Shown here: positions 46,453-54,788 of the stretch, in pieces
Layout: every line of letters starts with the position of its first letter
Position numbering within the stretch: the stretch's first letter is position 1
From: Hoyosella sp. YIM 151337
GTDB lineage: Bacteria; Actinomycetota; Actinomycetes; Mycobacteriales; Mycobacteriaceae
Assembly (NCBI RefSeq): GCF_026041215.1
Contig: NZ_JAPEIQ010000006.1
Coordinates: 388,146 to 452,145 of the forward strand
Length of the DNA: 64,000 bases
Direction: 5' to 3'
Made by a program: the position numbers and the translations under genes
The notes under the pieces: model-generated
The model's database searches: none
The model's input: the letters and a program-made list of their open reading frames with translations, nothing else
Told to the model about the DNA's origin: nothing

Positions 46453-48945
46453 GTGCGTAACCTAACCGGCACGGCGCCCCTTCGCATCGTGAGCGGGCTG
46501 AAGAGCTTTGGCAGTAACGTCGCAATTGCGCATAGTTCGGGCGTGCTTTCCTACGCTGAACTGGCCGATCACGTCGCTACGGCGGCGGCGCGCTTTGTCG
46601 ACGGGCGGCGGCTTGTCGCGATCGCCATCGACAACAGCGCCGAAGCGATCACGGCCTATCTTGCGGCACTGACCGCCCAGCAGCCTGTGATTTTGCTCTC
46701 GCCTGACGCACCAGAAAACCTGCAGCGGATCATCGACGTCTATCAGCCGGACACAATCTTCACGCCGGCGGCTGGCTGGACTGACCGGAACAACACACCC
46801 CAACACGTTATCCATCCGGATCTTGCGCTCCTGCTCAGCACCTCAGGTTCGACGGGGTCGCCGAAACTCGTTCGACTGTCGTACGAGAATCTCGACGCCA
46901 ACGCGGAGGCAATCGCCGAGTATCTCAGCATCGCCAGCGCTGATCGTGCTGCCACGACGCTTCCGCTGCACTACTGCTACGGGCTATCCGTTCTGCACAG
47001 CTACCTCGTGCGCGGTGCCGGTGTCATCCTGACCCAGGCATCAGTCGCCGAGCCGGAATTCTGGACGGCGTTCCGAACCCATGAGGGCACCTCGCTCGCG
47101 GGTGTTCCGTACACATTTGACCTGCTCGACAAAGCGGGTTTCGCCGAGATGCACCTCCCGTCACTGCGCTACATCACGCAGGCGGGCGGGCGCATGGAGC
47201 CGCACCGCGTCCGCGAGTACGCACTCCTGGGCCGCGAACGAGGGTGGGAGCTGGTCGTCATGTACGGCCAGACAGAAGCAACCGCCAGAATGGCGTACCT
47301 GCCACCCGAACACGCGGCGACGAGACCCGAAGCTATCGGAGTGCCTATCCCGGGCGGACAGTTTCGCATCGAATCGCTGGGCCCGGGAGGCGACGAACCC
47401 GGGACGGGTGAGCTGGTTTACATGGGCCCCAACGTCATGCTCGGCTATGCGGAAACACCCGCTGACCTCGCACGCGGTCGTGAAGTAGACGAATTGCGGA
47501 CGGGAGATATCGCGCGGCGCAGTGCCGACGGGATGTACGAGATTGTTGGACGCCGCAGCCGGTTCGCCAAGATCTTCGGCCTGCGGATCGATCTTCAGCA
47601 GCTCGAGGCAGCCCTGCGGACATCAGGTGCCGACGCCCTCGCCGCCGCCTCAGACGAACACATATCGATCGCGGTCACCAGCCGCGACAGTGACTCAATC
47701 AGAAGGCGCGCCGCGGAACTCACCCGGCTGCCCGCCTGGGCCATCACCGTCGCGTCCGTACCGGAGTTGCCCCGGCTGGCTAACGGCAAACCTGACTATC
47801 AATCTGTACTCGGGCTCAGAAGCCACGCAGGCGAGGATGCTGTCGACATCGCCGGGTTGTTCAGCCGGGTGCTGAACGTTCCCCGGGAGTCTCTTTCTCC
47901 GCACGATAGCTTTGTGTCGCTCGGCGGCAACTCGCTCTCCTACGTAACGATGTCTGTACAGCTCGAGAAACGTCTCGGGACGCTGCCAGCGCAGTGGCAC
48001 ACCCGCGCGATCGCCGAACTCGAAGCTGCGGCCCGGCCCCGATCACGCTTCTGGCGAACTATCGAAACGCCGGTCTTGCTCCGCGCCGCGGCGATCGTCG
48101 CGATCGTCGGGGTGCACGTGCCGCTATGGAAGGTCTTGGGTGGCGCGCATATTCTGCTCGCCGTCGCGGGCTACATGTTCGCGCGCTTCACGCTCGCCTC
48201 AGCGTCGCTGGCCCACCGCCGCCGCGCGCTTGCCAAAGCCCTCGCGGGCGTTGCCCTGCCCTCAATCGCGTGGATTACTGCCGTGTATCTCACCACCGAT
48301 TGGTACGAACTAAGCAACGTCTTCCTCGTCAATAAGCTCGCCGGGCCCCACACGCGGACCTCAGGAGTGTTGTGGTTTATCGAGGTGCTCGCGCTGATCC
48401 TGCTAGGGGCAGCGCTTCTCCTCAGCATTCCGGCCGTTTCCCGGCTTCAGCAGCGGCATCCTTTCGGCCTGCCGCTGGGACTCACGCTGGCGGGCATCGC
48501 GTTGCGGCACGGTTTGCCGTGGGCGCCCCTCGCCCCGAAGGATGCCGTGTACCTGCCGCTATCCGTTTGGCTCTTCACTCTCGGCTGGGCAGGGTGGGCG
48601 GCGCGGAACTGGCAGGAACGCGCCTTCGTCACCGCACTCGCCGCAGTGTTTCTTCCGACCTATTTCGAAAGCCCAGACCGCGGGCTCGTCGTCCTGGCCG
48701 GTGTCGCACTCCTGCTCTGGGTACGGGCCGTCAAGCTCCCCGCACCAGCGGTGTGGGGAGCGGCTCTGGTCGCGCACAGTTCGCTGTACATCTACCTCAC
48801 GCACTGGCAGGTGTTTCCGTTTGTCCGCGACGAATTCGGGCGGTGGCCCGCCCTTTTCGCTTGCCTTGCGGCTGGCATCCTTTATCACCGCGCGGGATCG
48901 GCTCTCTTGTCCGCGTCACTGTCCCGAGTCCGCGGTACGCAGTGA
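46453..48945 (+). CDS. Fused adenylation-carrier-membrane acyltransferase (A-T-AT3)
   Basis: 830 aa with three parts. (1) Residues about 1-455: ANL adenylating enzyme with P-loop STSGSTGSPKLVRLS (from 129), YGQTEATARM, LRTGDIARR, GRRSRFAKIFGLRI and A10 Lys446 in LANGKPDY. (2) About 460-535: peptidyl/acyl carrier domain with LGGNSLSYVTM, phosphopantetheine site Ser494. (3) About 545-825: eight to ten membrane helices resembling acyltransferase-3 (O-acetyltransferase) proteins, with LLRAAAIVAIVGVHVPLW near the start and SLYIYLTHWQVFPFV near the end. GTG at 46453 has AGGAG 7 nt upstream. The protein could activate an amino or carboxylic acid, hold it on its carrier and pass it through the membrane to a cell-surface acceptor, a one-chain analogue of DltA-DltC-DltB. 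No condensation domain. Substrate unknown. Confidence 0.85.
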   Translation: MRNLTGTAPLRIVSGLKSFGSNVAIAHSSGVLSYAELADHVATAAARFVDGRRLVAIAIDNSAEAITAYLAALTAQQPVILLSPDAPENLQRIIDVYQPDTIFTPAAGWTDRNNTPQHVIHPDLALLLSTSGSTGSPKLVRLSYENLDANAEAIAEYLSIASADRAATTLPLHYCYGLSVLHSYLVRGAGVILTQASVAEPEFWTAFRTHEGTSLAGVPYTFDLLDKAGFAEMHLPSLRYITQAGGRMEPHRVREYALLGRERGWELVVMYGQTEATARMAYLPPEHAATRPEAIGVPIPGGQFRIESLGPGGDEPGTGELVYMGPNVMLGYAETPADLARGREVDELRTGDIARRSADGMYEIVGRRSRFAKIFGLRIDLQQLEAALRTSGADALAAASDEHISIAVTSRDSDSIRRRAAELTRLPAWAITVASVPELPRLANGKPDYQSVLGLRSHAGEDAVDIAGLFSRVLNVPRESLSPHDSFVSLGGNSLSYVTMSVQLEKRLGTLPAQWHTRAIAELEAAARPRSRFWRTIETPVLLRAAAIVAIVGVHVPLWKVLGGAHILLAVAGYMFARFTLASASLAHRRRALAKALAGVALPSIAWITAVYLTTDWYELSNVFLVNKLAGPHTRTSGVLWFIEVLALILLGAALLLSIPAVSRLQQRHPFGLPLGLTLAGIALRHGLPWAPLAPKDAVYLPLSVWLFTLGWAGWAARNWQERAFVTALAAVFLPTYFESPDRGLVVLAGVALLLWVRAVKLPAPAVWGAALVAHSSLYIYLTHWQVFPFVRDEFGRWPALFACLAAGILYHRAGSALLSASLSRVRGTQ

Positions 48946-50856
48946 CGCGGACAGGAACCTCGTGACATGTTCTGTCGCTTGCCGTTCAGCAGCGGCATGC
49001 GCGGAGCGTTCTCCGCCGAGGACGATGCCGCCGGTCCACAGCGCGTCCGTCGGGAAGATCCCGAATCTGAAGAAATGACCCGCACCCTGGAATTCGATGC
49101 GGCTATCTCCTGGCCGGTTCCCGCGGCGGCTCATCAGCTGTTCCGCCATCACGGTCGAGGGCCACAGGGCATCTTCTGCGCCGCTGATGCACAGCAGCGG
49201 ACAGCGCACTTTCTCTGCTTGCAGCGCCGCCTCGACAGGCGGGTCAACCAGCCCCGTTTCGTAGGCGGGGCGCAACCTGAGCAGGGTAGGACGCCCGGCC
49301 GCGATGTCGCGATTCACGCGCCACGCGTTCCGGATGAGCTGTGGCATCAGGGACCCCGTTGGGAGCGGCGCGAAGGCGAAGTCTTCCCCAAAAAGTGACC
49401 AGGATGGCGTGCCTGGTATCTCACCGTCGGGGCCGACTGCTTGCCACGAAACGGCGCTCGGACTCAGTAGCACGATCGCATGGACGTCCAGTGTGGTTTC
49501 AGCCGCGGCCGCGAGGAGGCCTTCCGCACCGCGCGAGATTGCCAGTGCGGCGAGCAGTTTTTCCGACACGTCGTTCCTTGCAGCTAGCCAGTTTGCGGCA
49601 GCAGCGAAGCGTTCCAGTGGGACTCGGCTAACTGGCGCTCCGGCGTCGATCCAGCTGTACGCCAGTGCGGCGAACCCACGGGATGCCAGCATCATGATCG
49701 TTTGGCGCTGCGAATCGTAGCCACCTTCGGAACCACCAAAACACACCACGGCCGGCCATCCGCCGGGCGGCGGCGCACCCGCGGGCAGCGCCATCAGTCC
49801 CGGTCGTCCGTCCACGTCTACCGTTGTTACGGTGACCGAGTCGGCAGTACCGCGCCTACTCACGGTGCGCCGCGAAACCGCTTCGCCGCACACGGCTTCG
49901 ACCGTCACACGCCAGTCTTGGCCGGGCGGAACGAAGATTTCCGGTGCGGTTTCACCGACCGCTGGACGCATGGCCCACACAATCGCGTCTCCGTCCGCTT
50001 CCTGCCAGTCACCAGCCGCCGGACGTTGCGCCGCGATCTCAAGGATTCCCGAATCTGGCATAACGAACGACGCGGTTGCTGACCATTCACGACCAGTGAT
50101 GTCAAAACCGCTGGAACGTATGTCGACTCTTGAGCCTGCACGGTTCCCGGATACCACGAGGGATAGTGGTTCATCGTGGCGCGACGTGCCCGGGAGGTCG
50201 AGACGCAGGTTTTCGTCGGCACGGTCCGGTGGCGCTAGCGGCTGGGCGCGCACCTCCGGTTCCGTCACTCGCGCTGAGACCCGTTCCGACTGCTTCTCGA
50301 ACCAGGATGGAAACAATCCCGACGCGAGGCCCGCGATGCCCAGCACGGTGTAGGGCACCACCCAGTAACACACCACCGAAAGAAGATGACCTTCGTCGCG
50401 GATCGTGGCTTCCCCATCAACGATGGGAGGAATCAGTGACGAGAGTGTCATGACACCGAACGCCCCGGCCCACATCCACGTCATCGCCACCGTGATGACC
50501 CGGAACCCGTCGCTCGCAGCTGTCTGCTGGTCCACTTGCTCTTCGGCGTACTCCCGCACGAAGGGGCGCCCCAGCGCGAGCCCCGCTACGGTGATCAAGA
50601 AAAGCCCGCTGTTGCTGATCGGCTGCAGCCAGCGTTCAAGCACAGCGTCACTGAGCGCAAACGCGAGCACCAGCAGCACCGCGAATACCACCCCGGTGCC
50701 AATGTCGAGAGTGTGCAGCCGCCCGCCACGCATCCGCTGCACGATCGGCCCAGCGATCGCGATTCCCAGTGCGATGGCGACCGCGTGCACGAATCCGGTG
50801 TTGCCAACCAGGATCCAGTACACGATCCAGGGAGCGAAACCGATCAAATAGCCCAT
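48916..50856 (-). CDS. Membrane-anchored BAAT/acyl-CoA thioesterase-like protein
   Basis: 646 aa. N-terminal region (about 1-195) has around five membrane helices. A middle Ig-like domain (about 245-350) matches the acyl-CoA thioester hydrolase/BAAT N-terminal fold (LSLVVSGNRAGSRVDI, GDAIVWAMRP). The C-terminal alpha/beta hydrolase contains AVVCFGGSEGGYDSQR, nucleophile region AISRGAEGLL (Ser), GAEDALWPS (Asp) and GAGHFF (His). BAAT relatives cleave or transfer acyl groups from CoA to amino acids. ATG at 50856 is favoured; the frame opens at 50895. Its last 30 nt overlap the convergent A-T-AT3 gene. The fusion to a membrane domain is unusual. Confidence 0.8.
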   Translation of the reverse strand: MGYLIGFAPWIVYWILVGNTGFVHAVAIALGIAIAGPIVQRMRGGRLHTLDIGTGVVFAVLLVLAFALSDAVLERWLQPISNSGLFLITVAGLALGRPFVREYAEEQVDQQTAASDGFRVITVAMTWMWAGAFGVMTLSSLIPPIVDGEATIRDEGHLLSVVCYWVVPYTVLGIAGLASGLFPSWFEKQSERVSARVTEPEVRAQPLAPPDRADENLRLDLPGTSRHDEPLSLVVSGNRAGSRVDIRSSGFDITGREWSATASFVMPDSGILEIAAQRPAAGDWQEADGDAIVWAMRPAVGETAPEIFVPPGQDWRVTVEAVCGEAVSRRTVSRRGTADSVTVTTVDVDGRPGLMALPAGAPPPGGWPAVVCFGGSEGGYDSQRQTIMMLASRGFAALAYSWIDAGAPVSRVPLERFAAAANWLAARNDVSEKLLAALAISRGAEGLLAAAAETTLDVHAIVLLSPSAVSWQAVGPDGEIPGTPSWSLFGEDFAFAPLPTGSLMPQLIRNAWRVNRDIAAGRPTLLRLRPAYETGLVDPPVEAALQAEKVRCPLLCISGAEDALWPSTVMAEQLMSRRGNRPGDSRIEFQGAGHFFRFGIFPTDALWTGGIVLGGERSAHAAAERQATEHVTRFLSASLRTADSGQ

Positions 50857-50925
50857 ATCTACAACTCTGGCGCAGATGGCCTGCCGGGATGCCATTTCGC
50901 CGATTTATCCACACCGTTCACTGAT

Positions 50926-50945
50926 ATGAGGACTTCTGGCCTTCC
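50926..50945. promoter_or_regulatory. Weak DosR-box-like site before the Acg gene
   Basis: ATGAGGACTTCTGGCCTTCC matches about 11 of 20 positions of the DosR motif TTSGGGACTWWAGTCCCSAA, with the half GGACTT intact. It lies 93 nt upstream of the nitroreductase start. Too weak alone; noted because two better sites flank the other genes of this cluster. Confidence 0.2.
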
Positions 50946-51038
50946 CCTGGCTGACGCAGGACCCTTTGGCTCACGAGTCGTTCGGCGCATGCTGGAAACA
51001 CCCCAACCGCACAGCACCGAGACCACCGAGGTACCGCG

Positions 51039-52034
51039 ATGTCCAACGATCGGCCAACCCAAGAAGAAGTGCTTCGCCGCGCCGTCGCACGAGCACATCG
51101 TGCCCCCTCCGTGCACAATACGCAGCCCTGGATCTGGGAGTTACGAGACGACTCGCTCGAACTGTTCGCCGACCCCGATCGCATGGTGTCGGTGGCGGAT
51201 CCGAGCGGCCGACAAATGGTCATCAGCTGTGGGGCCGCGTTGCACCACGCGCAAATCGCACTCTCCGAACTCGGATATGACACGACCGTTGCACGCTTTC
51301 CGGACACAGATGACGCCTTCCACCTCGCAACGCTGACGGTCAGGCCGGTCACCTTCCCGGATCAGCGCAACCGGACACTTGCGGAAGCTGTCGCCACCCG
51401 GCGCAGTGATCGCCGGCCACTGGGCCCGCTCTCCCATGACGAAATCCAGACGCTAGTGTCGAGCCTCCCCAGCGACGCCGTTTCGGCGAGTGTACTGAGC
51501 GAAGACGGTGGCGAACTCGTTCGTGAAGCATCCGAGCTGGCGGTGCGTGAGCGGGCGGGTGACGATCGCTACCACCGGGAGCTGCACTGGTGGAGCGGAC
51601 ATTACCGCTTGTTCGAAGGAGTTCCCCGGTCCGCGCTGCCACCGCTCGCCAAACGCGGGTCCGTCCCGAGCGGGCGCGAATTCCCCGCCGGAACGCTGGA
51701 GCCGGCACGCGATGTCCCAGATCAGGCAAACCTGCTCGTGCTGAGCACGCCTGGCGACACCGCGCTGGATTGGCTGCGATGTGGTGAGGCGATGTCGGCG
51801 CTGCTACTCACAGCCGCTGTCACGCGTCTGGGCGCGTGCCCCATCACCCACGTCACCGAACTCGAAGACTCCCGCGCGCTGGTCCGCGAGGCAACAGAAC
51901 AGGCAGGAGAAACGCTCCGCTTCCCTCAGGTCATCATTCGCGCTGGCGAACGACTCGTGCCCGGACTTCCACCGGAAACCGGACGGCGTCCCGTGGAAGA
52001 GATTCTGCGGGTTCGAGTCACCGGCACGCGGTAA
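51039..52034 (+). CDS. Acg-family nitroreductase-like FMN protein
   Basis: 331 aa, related to M. tuberculosis Acg (Rv2032) and Rv3131, dormancy-induced nitroreductase-like proteins with two pseudo-symmetric halves. APSVHNTQPWIWEL (22-35), PDRMVSVADPSGRQMVISCG and the second-half RRSDRRPLGPLS are hallmarks. In known Acg, FMN is buried and a lid blocks catalysis, so it may sequester FMN. ATG at 51039 with GAGGTACCGCG upstream. It is neighbour to universal stress proteins and DevR, the usual DosR-regulon company. Confidence 0.88.
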   Translation: MSNDRPTQEEVLRRAVARAHRAPSVHNTQPWIWELRDDSLELFADPDRMVSVADPSGRQMVISCGAALHHAQIALSELGYDTTVARFPDTDDAFHLATLTVRPVTFPDQRNRTLAEAVATRRSDRRPLGPLSHDEIQTLVSSLPSDAVSASVLSEDGGELVREASELAVRERAGDDRYHRELHWWSGHYRLFEGVPRSALPPLAKRGSVPSGREFPAGTLEPARDVPDQANLLVLSTPGDTALDWLRCGEAMSALLLTAAVTRLGACPITHVTELEDSRALVREATEQAGETLRFPQVIIRAGERLVPGLPPETGRRPVEEILRVRVTGTR

Positions 52035-52069
52035 TCGGCCGCTCCGCGGGCGAGATTCCAGGACAGAAC

Positions 52070-52102
52070 AAGGGCCCCTCCACAGCATGTGGAGGGCCCC
52101 TT
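52070..52102. terminator. Bidirectional hairpin between Acg and SDR genes
   Basis: AAGGGCCCCTCCACA (52070-52084), a 3-nt loop GCA, and TGTGGAGGGCCCCTT (52088-52102) form a 15-bp stem with one mismatch. It sits 35 nt after the nitroreductase stop and 27 nt after the SDR stop on the opposite strand. With A/T ends on both flanks it fits a shared terminator for convergent genes. Confidence 0.75.
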
Positions 52103-52129
52103 GCGCTGTGGTTCCCGGGTTCCTGCGCG

Positions 52130-52882
52130 CTAATGCGCGGCCGCAACCTCTTCAGGAACACTGAGAACGACACCGGTGAGTGCGCCACCGTCGACGACGA
52201 ACTCTGAACCGGTCGAAAATGTCGCCTTTTCCGCGAGGAACGCAACCATATCCGCCACCTCTTGAGGTTCCCCGAAACGTGGAATCGGCTGCGTGGCAAC
52301 CATCTCGTCACCAAAGCCCGCCGTCATCGGCGTGCGTATCGGGCCGGGATGGACGGAGAAAACCCGCACGCCCGAAGGCGCCAGCTCGAGTGCCACGGTT
52401 TTAGTCAGCCCCCGCATCGCCCACTTGCTGGATACGTAGGCGCCCAGCTGGGAATAGCCGGCCATGCCTGCCGTCGACGACACGTTGACGATGACGCCTC
52501 CACTTTGCCGCAAGGCAGGCGCGGCAGCGCGCATGCCCAGCCACGCACCCACAAGATTGACATCAAGAACAAATCGGAAGTCGTCGGGCGTCTGCTCGGC
52601 GATGCCGCCAAACTTGACCACGCCAGCGTTGTTCACGAGCATGGCCAGCGGACCGTCTGCCGTCGCCGCAGTCAGGGCTTCGCGCCACTGCGATTCCTCG
52701 CGCACATCAAGGTGTACATACACCGCGCCAGCGCCGAGTTCCGCGGCGAGGGCTTCGCCCTCATCGTCGAGCACATCGGTGATGACGACGGTTCGTCCCT
52801 GCGCGTGATAGGTGCGGACAATGGCGGCACCAATGCCTCGCGCACCGCCAGTGACGAGAACAGATCCTGCTACAAGCGTCAT
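52130..52882 (-). CDS. Short-chain dehydrogenase/reductase
   Basis: 250-aa classical SDR: TGGARGIGAAIV (cofactor, 11-22), the NNAG motif, catalytic Ser in NVSSTAGMAG, YVSSK (Tyr, Lys), and HPGPIRTPM. Asp in VVITDVLDDE after the second strand suggests NAD(H) preference. It resembles 3-alpha/20-beta-hydroxysteroid dehydrogenase-like proteins, but the substrate is not determinable. ATG at 52882 is 9 nt after the USP stop, so it is the second gene of that leftward operon. Confidence 0.87.
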   Translation of the reverse strand: MTLVAGSVLVTGGARGIGAAIVRTYHAQGRTVVITDVLDDEGEALAAELGAGAVYVHLDVREESQWREALTAATADGPLAMLVNNAGVVKFGGIAEQTPDDFRFVLDVNLVGAWLGMRAAAPALRQSGGVIVNVSSTAGMAGYSQLGAYVSSKWAMRGLTKTVALELAPSGVRVFSVHPGPIRTPMTAGFGDEMVATQPIPRFGEPQEVADMVAFLAEKATFSTGSEFVVDGGALTGVVLSVPEEVAAAH

Positions 52883-52891
52883 AACGCTCCT

Positions 52892-53803
52892 TTACTGTGC
52901 GTTCTGGGCATACAGCCCGCTACGGACAACCATCAATGGGCGCTTGCTCGCGTGCATCAAGGTCTCGCTGGTGGAACCAAACACCAAGCTGCCGAGCACA
53001 CCGCGCGCATAAGTGCCGACGACAAGCAAGTCAGCGCGGCCAGAAAGAGCGGCCAGCGTGTTTGCGGGATGGTCGCGGACGACGCGTTCAGTGACACGCA
53101 CTGAGGGATACTCCGAACGCCAGCCGGCCAGCCGGGTCGAGAGGACAACGTGCTCACCAGTCGCGACGTCTTCCCAGGAGAGCCCCGCGTCGCGCGCCAG
53201 CGTTGTGGTGAAGTCAAAATCCGTCCACGTGTGCACGGCAAGCAGTGAAGCGTCGCGCACCGCCGCCTCTTCGAAGGCCGCGCGCACGGCGTCTTCGCTA
53301 CCTGGCTGGCCGTCAATGCCCACCACAACCCGCGATGCGGCCCGCTTCGGTGTCCGGTGCGGCTCTGCCCGCTGCGGAACGATGATCACGGGGCATGGCG
53401 CATGCCGGGTGAGGGTTGAGACGAGCGACGTTCCGAAACGGGAGCGATGCGCGGACGCGGGGGTGACGAACATCCGCGCACCCGCCGCTATCGGACCTGG
53501 CAGGAACCGGCCAGTGATTTCCCGAATCTCAACGTCGAGTTCCTTCTCGGGATCGGCCTCAGCTAACACCTGCGCGATGATCGCAACGGGGTCGTTCGCC
53601 GGCCCGTTCGCAAGCAGTCGCCAGAGCGACCCCGCGCTGAGATACACGAGTTCCAGCGGCGCGCGGTGCCGGAGCGCTTCTCTCGCGGCCCAATGCACTG
53701 CCGTGAATGCGCTGTCAGAGCCGTCAACAAGTACGGTGACTGGCCCATGCTGGGCTGCCCAGAAACGTGCGTGTGTCAACTGGGGGCGCATAGTGGTCGC
53801 CAT
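52892..53803 (-). CDS. Tandem universal stress protein (USP)
   Basis: 303 aa with two UspA domains (about 20-145 and 158-300). The first opens [20 protein letters not shown]; the second opens [20 protein letters not shown]. The ATP-binding loop G-x2-G-x9-G(S/T) is seen in the second domain as [20 protein letters not shown]. The first has a less clear loop, so probably one nucleotide is bound. ATG at 53803 with AGGAGG 10 nt upstream; GTG two codons earlier also fits. DosR-box-like site 53891-53910 lies upstream. Operon with the SDR gene. Confidence 0.9.
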   Translation of the reverse strand: MATTMRPQLTHARFWAAQHGPVTVLVDGSDSAFTAVHWAAREALRHRAPLELVYLSAGSLWRLLANGPANDPVAIIAQVLAEADPEKELDVEIREITGRFLPGPIAAGARMFVTPASAHRSRFGTSLVSTLTRHAPCPVIIVPQRAEPHRTPKRAASRVVVGIDGQPGSEDAVRAAFEEAAVRDASLLAVHTWTDFDFTTTLARDAGLSWEDVATGEHVVLSTRLAGWRSEYPSVRVTERVVRDHPANTLAALSGRADLLVVGTYARGVLGSLVFGSTSETLMHASKRPLMVVRSGLYAQNAQ

Positions 53804-53890
53804 AGACACAGGTCCTCCTGCAGATTTAATTACTGCATCTCAGCAAACTCGACTGCCGCTGCGCGTGCGAGAGGAGCTAGGCCACGAGCG

Positions 53891-53910
53891 ATAAGGCCTA
53901 AAGTCCTTTA
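53891..53910. promoter_or_regulatory. DosR-box-like palindrome between USP operon and devR
   Basis: On the minus strand TAAAGGACTTTAGGCCTTAT matches the DosR motif TTSGGGACTWWAGTCCCSAA at 13 of 20 positions, 11 of 14 in the core. It lies 88 nt before the USP start and 110 nt before the devR start, so it could serve the leftward USP-SDR operon, devR itself, or both. Confidence 0.45.
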
Positions 53911-54019
53911 CTTTCCGGGCCGTTTGGCCGTCTCTCCAAGTCAGCAACCGGGATACGATCAAGGGGGACGGCCGTGCGAACGCCCCGTCGGTACGACGTG
54001 CGTGAGGAGCGAGGGACCG

Positions 54020-54667
54020 ATGTACACAGTTTTCCTGGTGGATGACCACGAGGTGGTTCGGCGCGGACTGGCGGACCTGATCTCGGCGGATCCACAACTT
54101 TCCGTCATCGGTGAGGCCGGAAGCCGAGAGCAGGCTCTCGCCCGCATCCCGGCTGCCCAGCCTGACGTCGTTGTCTTGGATGTGCGGCTGCCGGACGGAA
54201 ACGGCATCGAACTCTGCCGAGAATTGCGCTCCGCGAACCCGGCTCAGAACTGCCTCATTCTTACGTCTTTCACCGACGAGCAGGCCATGGTAGACGCGAT
54301 CCTGGCCGGCGCTGCTGGCTACGTCATCAAAGACATCCGTGGCATGGACCTGACCAAAGCGATCATCGACGTGGCTTCGGGCCGGTCACTGCTCGACAAC
54401 CGCGCTGCAGCAGCGCTGATGTCAAAACTTCGTTCGGGCACACAAGACTCTGACCCCTTCCCCGCGCTCACCGAGCAGGAACATACGCTGCTGTCTCTCA
54501 TCGGCGAGGGGCTGACGAACCGTCAGATCGCCGAACGCATGTTTCTCGCCGAAAAGACTGTGAAGAACTACGTGTCGCGGTTACTCGCGAAGCTCGGCGT
54601 CGAACGGCGCACTCAGGCAGCGATTCTCGCGACGCGCATCAATAAACGCAACGGTGGGGCGCGCTAA
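54020..54667 (+). CDS. devR: DevR/DosR-type response regulator
   Basis: 215 aa, very close to the M. tuberculosis dormancy regulator DosR (217 aa) as I remember it. [20 protein letters not shown] begins the receiver; Asp8, Asp9, phospho-acceptor Asp54 ([18 protein letters not shown]), Thr82 and Lys104 are at the same numbers. The LuxR-type HTH is nearly identical: [20 protein letters not shown], then [23 protein letters not shown] at 54020 with GAGGGA upstream; long open frame before it is ignored. No DevS/DosT histidine kinase gene lies next to it, unlike the devR-devS pair in mycobacteria. Confidence 0.93.
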   Translation: MYTVFLVDDHEVVRRGLADLISADPQLSVIGEAGSREQALARIPAAQPDVVVLDVRLPDGNGIELCRELRSANPAQNCLILTSFTDEQAMVDAILAGAAGYVIKDIRGMDLTKAIIDVASGRSLLDNRAAAALMSKLRSGTQDSDPFPALTEQEHTLLSLIGEGLTNRQIAERMFLAEKTVKNYVSRLLAKLGVERRTQAAILATRINKRNGGAR

Positions 54668-54682
54668 GTAGCCGAGCGGTGA

Positions 54683-54702
54683 TTAGGGACCTCAGTCCCT
54701 AC
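54683..54702. promoter_or_regulatory. DosR-box palindrome before USP gene
   Basis: TTAGGGACCTCAGTCCCTAC matches TTSGGGACTWWAGTCCCSAA at 15 of 20 positions, with perfect TAGGGAC/GTCCCTA arms around a 4-nt centre. It lies 87 nt upstream of the USP start at 54789 and 16 nt past the devR stop. Best candidate DosR site in the window; implies hypoxia- or NO-induced expression of the downstream USP. Confidence 0.6.
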
Positions 54703-54788
54703 CCGGAGACGCCTTTCGGCTCTGCACCACAGCGCTGCAGCCGGCCACACTCGAAGCTACCGATGTCCGCCCACGGAAAGCAGGCTTC

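Noticed and set aside
53666-54019. 118-residue N-terminal extension of devR
   Set aside because: Runs antisense through the USP gene and its promoter; DosR proteins start at the ATG at 54020.
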